Assembly: GCA_900769175.1 (NCBI GenBank)
Contig: CAAGFP010000197.1
Coordinates: 1-9,699, forward strand
DNA: 9,699 nt
Reading direction: 5' to 3'
Origin: Lachnospiraceae bacterium
Lineage (GTDB): Bacteria > Bacillota > Clostridia > Lachnospirales > Lachnospiraceae
Part shown: one piece after another, positions 6,015 to 9,699 of the stretch
How positions within the stretch are numbered: the first letter of the stretch is position 1
Layout: each line of letters starts with the position of its first letter
The notes under the pieces: model-generated
Told to the model about the DNA's origin: nothing
Database searches by the model: none
The model's input: the letters and a program-made list of their open reading frames with translations, nothing else
Made by a program: the position numbers and the translations under genes

Positions 6015-7313
6015 TTCAAGCCCCTGCATGGAAACACGAATTTCGTCGGCATTCGGATAAAATCTGCTGCTAAGCACCTTCCTTCCGCCGTCAAGATATA
6101 TTTCAAGAGAACTTTTGTCGACGATGATTCGTATGTCCGCACATTTTTCAAGTATTGTTTTCCTCACCGTTCTTTTACCGCCCAAATCTTCGTCCGTAAA
6201 GCGCATTTCAAAAATGCTTCCATCCCAATTCAGCCGGAGCGCATCTTCAAATATCACACAAAAACTGCCGCAAACATCAGCGGTAAAATCGAACGGAAGC
6301 GGAATTGTAACCGTTTCTTTGTCTTTGACACGGCGGACATTCTTGCGCAAGACTTGAAGCTCTCTGACGGGATTTTGCATAAGGTTGCCTTCCTCATCCG
6401 CTGTTATTTCACGAGGCAGCGTAAGACAGTGCTGGTATCCGAGAGCGACAGTAGGATTTGAGTAGGGAATATCCCCTATGCCCATCCAGCCGATTAAAAG
6501 TCTTCTGCCGTCGGGTGCCTCAAAGGTCTGGGGCGCGTAGAAATCAAAGCCCATATCCCACTCGGTAAAATATTTTATCCCATCATCATAATGAAAATAT
6601 CCGGACTGATAAACATTCTGGAATTTGGTTTCGCCGTGCCGAAGCCCCTGCGGGGAAACACTCAGATACTTGTGCCCGTTAAGCTTAAATATATCGGGAC
6701 ATTCCCACATATATCCGAAATCAGGTATCGAATCGCTTCCTTCGTATACCCATTTTATCAGGTCTAAAGAGGTATAAAATAAAACACAGCCCTTATCTTC
6801 GAGCGTTCTTGCGCCAAGCACCATATGCCACTTGCCGTTTTCCTGCCATACCTTCGGGTCGCGGACGTGACAGGAGCAGAAATCGGGATAATCACTGTTT
6901 CGAAGCAGCACCTTTTTGGGACTCATACGATCTCCGTCCGTCGTTGTAACGCAGATGACATTTGCGCCCCTGCCGGTTCTGGTATAGTCATGCTCGCCCT
7001 CTTCCATTACATTTCCCGTGTAGAAAAGGTAAAGGACATCGTTCCAAACAACGCCACAACCCGAAAAAACACCGTCTTTATCCTCCGCAGTGTCGGGGAA
7101 AAGCACCGTGCCGGTAAATTCCCATTTTATCAAATCGGGACTTCTGTAATGTCCCCAGCATTTCATTCCGCCGCCTATGGCATCCGCCGGCGAATACTGG
7201 AAATACACATGGTAGAAGCCGTTAAAAAAGCACAGCCCATTCGGGTCATTCATCCAGCCGTGAGGCGGTTCAAGGTGAAGGGATTGCCGCCATTTTCCGT
7301 CAATATATGTCAT
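5994..7313 (-). CDS. Glycoside hydrolase family 32, probable intracellular beta-fructosidase / sucrose-6-phosphate hydrolase
   Basis: A 439-residue GH32 enzyme. The three catalytic motifs are present: WMNDPNG (20-26, nucleophile D23), RDP (151-153, transition-state stabiliser D152) and WECPD (203-207, acid/base E204). FYHVYFQYSP (33-42) and SGCGV (84-88) are also typical. The first ~300 residues form the five-bladed beta-propeller and the rest a beta-sandwich, somewhat short and ending right after it. No signal peptide is seen, so it should act in the cytosol, splitting beta-fructosides such as sucrose, sucrose-6-phosphate or short fructo-oligosaccharides. The exact substrate cannot be read from the sequence. 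The ATG at 7313 follows AGGAG eight bases upstream. No sugar transporter, PTS component, fructokinase or LacI-type regulator lies in the window. Confidence 0.93.
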   Translation of the reverse strand: MTYIDGKWRQSLHLEPPHGWMNDPNGLCFFNGFYHVYFQYSPADAIGGGMKCWGHYRSPDLIKWEFTGTVLFPDTAEDKDGVFSGCGVVWNDVLYLFYTGNVMEEGEHDYTRTGRGANVICVTTTDGDRMSPKKVLLRNSDYPDFCSCHVRDPKVWQENGKWHMVLGARTLEDKGCVLFYTSLDLIKWVYEGSDSIPDFGYMWECPDIFKLNGHKYLSVSPQGLRHGETKFQNVYQSGYFHYDDGIKYFTEWDMGFDFYAPQTFEAPDGRRLLIGWMGIGDIPYSNPTVALGYQHCLTLPREITADEEGNLMQNPVRELQVLRKNVRRVKDKETVTIPLPFDFTADVCGSFCVIFEDALRLNWDGSIFEMRFTDEDLGGKRTVRKTILEKCADIRIIVDKSSLEIYLDGGRKVLSSRFYPNADEIRVSMQGLEAEISFM

Positions 7314-7404
7314 GTCAAGTACTCCTATTATTGTCTTGTTCTCGAACGCTTTTGCTCACTGACATAACAATACTATAAATTGTCGCGATAATCTAGTGGC
7401 ATTT

Positions 7405-7503
7405 TGTTTTCAGGGACGCTTCTTTTGTCACGCGTGTTTTCAGGGACGCTTCTTTTGTCACGCGGAGTGTCCCTCTGTCACATGGAGCGTCCCTAGTGAC
7501 AAA
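7405..7503. repeat. REP-like cluster: two abutting 30-base perfect repeats plus inverted copies
   Basis: TGTTTTCAGGGACGCTTCTT (start of a 30-base unit) is repeated perfectly at 7405-7434 and 7435-7464, each unit ending TTTTGTCACGCG. The following bases contain the core in the opposite sense: a GTGTCCCT variant (7468-7475) and AGCGTCCCT (7486-7494), with GTGACAAA (7496-7503) complementary to TTTGTCAC. AGGGACGCT (7443-7451) can therefore fold onto 7486-7494. From general knowledge, short AGGGACG.../TGTCAC palindromic repeats of this style are scattered in clostridial genomes and resemble REP elements moved by Y1-type (RAYT) transposases. No transposase is present in the window. It lies in the nearly 500-base gap upstream of the GH32 gene; the rest of that gap is AT-rich. 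Confidence 0.7.
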
Positions 7504-7667
7504 TAATAACAAACCATTTCAACTACTATAAGCTGGTATTTTTAATGGACACATTCGAGCCTAAACTTATCTTGTAAGAACAAGAACAATTAGATTTTCG
7601 GTGCGCCCTTTATTTTATTGAATGGAACAAATAAACCCAGCTATAGCTCTGACAGCGGAAATGTTTG

Positions 7668-7781
7668 ATGAATGAAGTATTCATGCATACCGGAAATAAT
7701 ATTAATGAACTATTAAAGCTAATAAAACTGAAATACCCGGAACATTCCGTGAGAAAGGAGCAATCTGATTATCATCTGTAA
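7668..7781 (+). CDS. Doubtful small ORF (37 residues)
   Basis: ATG 7668 to TAA 7779-7781 encodes 37 residues, MNEVFMHTGNNINELLKLIK followed by a short charged tail. The middle could form an amphipathic helix. The ribosome binding site is poor (AGCGGAA about eight bases upstream), and an in-frame TGA lies 18 bases before the ATG, so it is not the tail of a longer frame. It sits 25 bases before the Sel1-like gene. It could be a small upstream gene, a leader peptide, or chance. No family is recognised. Confidence 0.25.
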   Translation: MNEVFMHTGNNINELLKLIKLKYPEHSVRKEQSDYHL

Positions 7782-7806
7782 TAATTAGATTATATGTAAG
7801 AGAATT

Positions 7807-8691
7807 ATGACAATAAAAGAAGCCAGAAAGATAGTTGAAAAGCACGCAAATAATACAAAAAGAGTTTCAGAGGAAGATTTCTTTATGTTCACTGAGGCGA
7901 TGGATTTCCTCATTAATGAAGAACACAGGCCTGAGGATATGATGTACCTTGGAGGTGTGTATTATGAGACGAAGAGATTTGATCTTGCACTTAAGTATTA
8001 TGAGATGGCCGCAGCTTATGATTACGATGAAGCATATGAGTGTCTGGGGTATATCTGGTATTATGGTCGTACCGGAGAACGCGATTATAAAAAGGCTTTT
8101 GAGAATTTTTCAAAGATGATGGAAAAGGGCCATCTTGTAGCAACCTATAAAGTGGCAGATATGTATAAAAATGGCTATTACGTAGAAAAAGATATGGCGA
8201 TGTATGAAAAAATAATGGAAGAGCTTTATCCCAAGGTATTAACCTGCCGCAATCTGTTTGATCCGGTCCCGGAGGTATTTACCCGTCTTGCCGGAATCCG
8301 CAGGAATCAGGGAAAAATAGATGAAGCAGTCAGTCTGTACTTGAAAGCAAAGGTTTTTTTGGCTCAGCGAATCCGATACAATGCTTTCTTTGGGAATCTG
8401 AACATTATGAAGTGGCTCGTTGATGATTTATACGAATTGATTGAGTTTGATGAAGAGTATTTTGATTTTTATGATCTGTATTATTTATTGAAGACGCCGC
8501 ACAAGATTGCTTTCGATTATGACAATGAGGTATATAGTCTTGAATCGGTAATGGAAGGAAGTGAATGCGTGGTTCATTTTAATGGGAAGTGGTTCTATAG
8601 CAGAGATGATTTTTTTAAGGACGCATATATCAAAGACAAGAAACTGACAACTATCTATGATGAAATCTATGGATTCGAGGTGATAAAATAA
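7807..8691 (+). CDS. Sel1/TPR-like helical repeat protein
   Basis: A 294-residue soluble protein with no signal peptide or membrane segment. Residues about 42-135 carry Sel1-type helix pairs: YLGGVYYETKRFDLALKYYE (47-66), then AYECLGYIWYYGRTGERDYKKAFENF (76-101) and ATYKVADMYKNGYYVEKD (112-129). A further TPR-like pair lies at about 156-185 (FTRLAGIRRNQGKIDEAVSLYLKAK). The C-terminal third (about 215-294) is acidic and rich in aromatic residues, with a different fold. Such repeats mediate protein-protein contacts, so a scaffold or adaptor role is likely, but the partner is unknown. Its stop shares one base with the start of the next gene (TAATG), implying translational coupling to the J-domain-like protein. 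The ribosome binding site at 7807 is weak (AAGAGA). Confidence 0.8.
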   Translation: MTIKEARKIVEKHANNTKRVSEEDFFMFTEAMDFLINEEHRPEDMMYLGGVYYETKRFDLALKYYEMAAAYDYDEAYECLGYIWYYGRTGERDYKKAFENFSKMMEKGHLVATYKVADMYKNGYYVEKDMAMYEKIMEELYPKVLTCRNLFDPVPEVFTRLAGIRRNQGKIDEAVSLYLKAKVFLAQRIRYNAFFGNLNIMKWLVDDLYELIEFDEEYFDFYDLYYLLKTPHKIAFDYDNEVYSLESVMEGSECVVHFNGKWFYSRDDFFKDAYIKDKKLTTIYDEIYGFEVIK

Positions 8692-9473
8692 TGGAAGAGA
8701 TGATCAGAGTAAAAAATGTTTCATATGACAGATACGAGGAACTTCTGATGCGAAGGGATGCTGTGAAAAAGGAGGCATTTCAGTATGAAAGAGCCTACAT
8801 ACGTGAATTCGGAGATCTGATTCTTGAAGTCTTTCAGATGAAACTTGAGTGTATCAGAAAAAAGAAAACAATAGAATACTGTCAGGCGGCAGTAAATCAT
8901 GGAAAAAAGGTGGACCAGAGTCAGTTGCAGGAATATCTGAAAAAAGAACTTGCGGCATTTCAGAAGCAGCTGGATAAAATGATTACAGACACAGAGAATG
9001 CTAAGACTGGGGGCAAAATCACGGAAGCGGATCTTCTTTTGCTAAAGAAGATTTATCACAGGCTGGTGAAAAAGATGCATCCGGACATTAATCCGAAGGT
9101 GGCGGAATCTGAAAAACTCCGAGAACTCTGGCAGAGAGTCATTACGGCTTATAACTGTAATGACCTGATAATGATGCAGGAGACGGAGGTTTTAATTACA
9201 AAAGCTCTGGCGCAGATGGGCAATGAGACAATGGATATAGAGATTCCTGATATTGAGGATAAAATCTCTGAGCTTGAAGAAGAAATCACCCGGATACGGG
9301 AAACGGATCCTTACCAGTATATAGTTTTACTATCAAATCCCGAGGCGATTTCGGAAAAGAAGAATTCCTTAAAGGAAGAGAAGAAGTCTTATGAAGAATA
9401 TGGAGATCAGCTTGAGAAAATTCTTGATGATTTTCTACAGGATGGGGTGAGTTTTACATGGCGAATGAATTAA
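8691..9473 (+). CDS. Coiled-coil protein with a J-domain-like (DnaJ) core
   Basis: A 260-residue, highly charged, helical protein. A long N-terminal helical or coiled-coil region (about 10-105) leads into KKIYHRLVKKMHPDINP (119-135), which matches helix II and the HPD loop of a J domain (H130-P131-D132). It is followed by KLRELWQRVITAYNCND (142-158), resembling helix III. A clear helix I is not evident. A second coiled coil (about 187-247) follows. HPD motifs stimulate the ATPase of Hsp70/DnaK, so this may be a specialised co-chaperone. The absence of Gly/Phe and zinc-finger regions shows it is not the housekeeping DnaJ. It overlaps its upstream neighbour by one base and the downstream small gene by 16 bases, an arrangement typical of one operon. 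Confidence 0.8.
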   Translation: MEEMIRVKNVSYDRYEELLMRRDAVKKEAFQYERAYIREFGDLILEVFQMKLECIRKKKTIEYCQAAVNHGKKVDQSQLQEYLKKELAAFQKQLDKMITDTENAKTGGKITEADLLLLKKIYHRLVKKMHPDINPKVAESEKLRELWQRVITAYNCNDLIMMQETEVLITKALAQMGNETMDIEIPDIEDKISELEEEITRIRETDPYQYIVLLSNPEAISEKKNSLKEEKKSYEEYGDQLEKILDDFLQDGVSFTWRMN

Positions 9474-9631
9474 CGAAGAAAGAAGAAACAATGGTTTCCC
9501 TGGTTCAGGGAAATGAGCTTGGAGATATTATTAAGCCACTCATAAAAGAAATACATTTGTTTGACTCCTATATCGCAGGTACAACACATTTAGAGGATAA
9601 TTCTGTTCTGGACCAGATTAAAATAGACTAA
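9458..9631 (+). pseudogene. Truncated HIRAN-domain protein (N-terminal part only)
   Basis: ATG 9458 to TAA 9629-9631 encodes 57 residues, starting MANELTKKEETMVSLVQGNE and continuing with IIKPLIKEIHLFDSYIAGTT (24-43) and HLEDNSVLDQIKID. This resembles, from memory of the family, the start of clostridial HIRAN proteins, where the HIRAN domain begins at about IHLFD.YIAGT and runs for about another 80 residues. Here the frame stops right after the first conserved block, and none of the downstream frames up to the window end continues the domain. GGGGTGA precedes the ATG. HIRAN domains in eukaryotic HLTF/Rad5 bind DNA 3' ends; in bacteria the role is unsettled. The overlap with the J-domain-like gene shows it belongs to the same operon. 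It may be nonfunctional, or an active short form. Confidence 0.65.
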
Positions 9632-9699
9632 CTATTAAAAGTCAAGCCTTAAAATGATATTTTTTGAATAAAGTACGGAAATGTATTTTAGATATATTT

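Noticed and set aside
7314..7360. Possible CcpA (cre) site upstream of the GH32 gene
   Set aside because: The core AAAGCGTT is present on the minus strand, but the flanking cre positions do not match, so catabolite control cannot be claimed.
6825..7367. Plus-strand 180-residue open frame
   Set aside because: It is antisense to the GH32 gene, whose catalytic motifs are intact; no family resemblance or ribosome binding site.
7405..7464. Two identical 30-base repeats as a mini CRISPR array
   Set aside because: The units abut directly with no spacer, and no cas gene is present; the inverted cores fit REP-like elements.

Overview
The window looks like chromosomal DNA of a low-to-moderate GC anaerobic Firmicute, most likely a Clostridia member of Lachnospiraceae type. 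The reasons are the AT-rich intergenic DNA, strong GGAGG-type ribosome binding sites, a DtxR-feoA-feoB-'FeoB-associated Cys-rich protein' iron locus, an [FeFe]-hydrogenase maturase (HydE), and repeats with the AGGGACGCT/TGTCAC signature that I associate with such genomes. The species cannot be named from the sequence alone.

Left part (1-1330): the end of an open frame running in from the edge (1-126), a VanZ-family membrane protein (195-788) with its own likely promoter, then 542 bases without a convincing intact gene. That stretch holds a GC-richer, hairpin-containing block (about 829-1117), which looks foreign to its AT-rich surroundings, followed by what may be the 3' remnant of a gene (1118-1267).

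Iron block (1331-4848): a short DtxR/MntR-type metalloregulator on the minus strand diverges from feoA, feoB and a small Cys-rich membrane protein on the plus strand. The feo promoter (TTGACA, 17 bases, TAAACT) is followed at its expected start site by the palindrome GTTAGAAAAAACTAAC. A near-identical, better palindrome, GTTAGTTAAAACTAAC, lies between feoA and feoB. These are the expected operators of the divergent regulator, so the block reads as a self-contained Fe(II)-uptake module switched off when metal is sufficient.

Middle (4845-7313, minus strand): a GH32 beta-fructosidase gene followed, 102 bases later, by hydE. The hydE stop overlaps the end of the Cys-rich gene tail to tail by 4 bases. 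HydE is an iron-sulfur enzyme, so it fits beside an iron importer in an anaerobe, but its partners hydF and hydG and the hydrogenase are not in the window. The GH32 3' end carries a degenerate tandem duplication of about 46 bases.

Right part (7314-9699): an intergenic stretch of nearly 500 bases with two perfect abutting 30-base repeats plus inverted relatives (REP-like), a doubtful 37-residue ORF, then a tightly packed plus-strand set: a Sel1/TPR-like repeat protein, a coiled-coil protein with a J-domain-like HPD core (1-base overlap), and a 57-residue protein (16-base overlap) that resembles the start of a HIRAN-domain protein but stops just inside that domain. This trio is the best candidate for an uncharacterised functional unit, and its last member seems truncated. 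Positions 9632-9699 are AT-rich and I see nothing there. I found no tRNA, rRNA, CRISPR array, complete insertion sequence or convincing intrinsic terminator.
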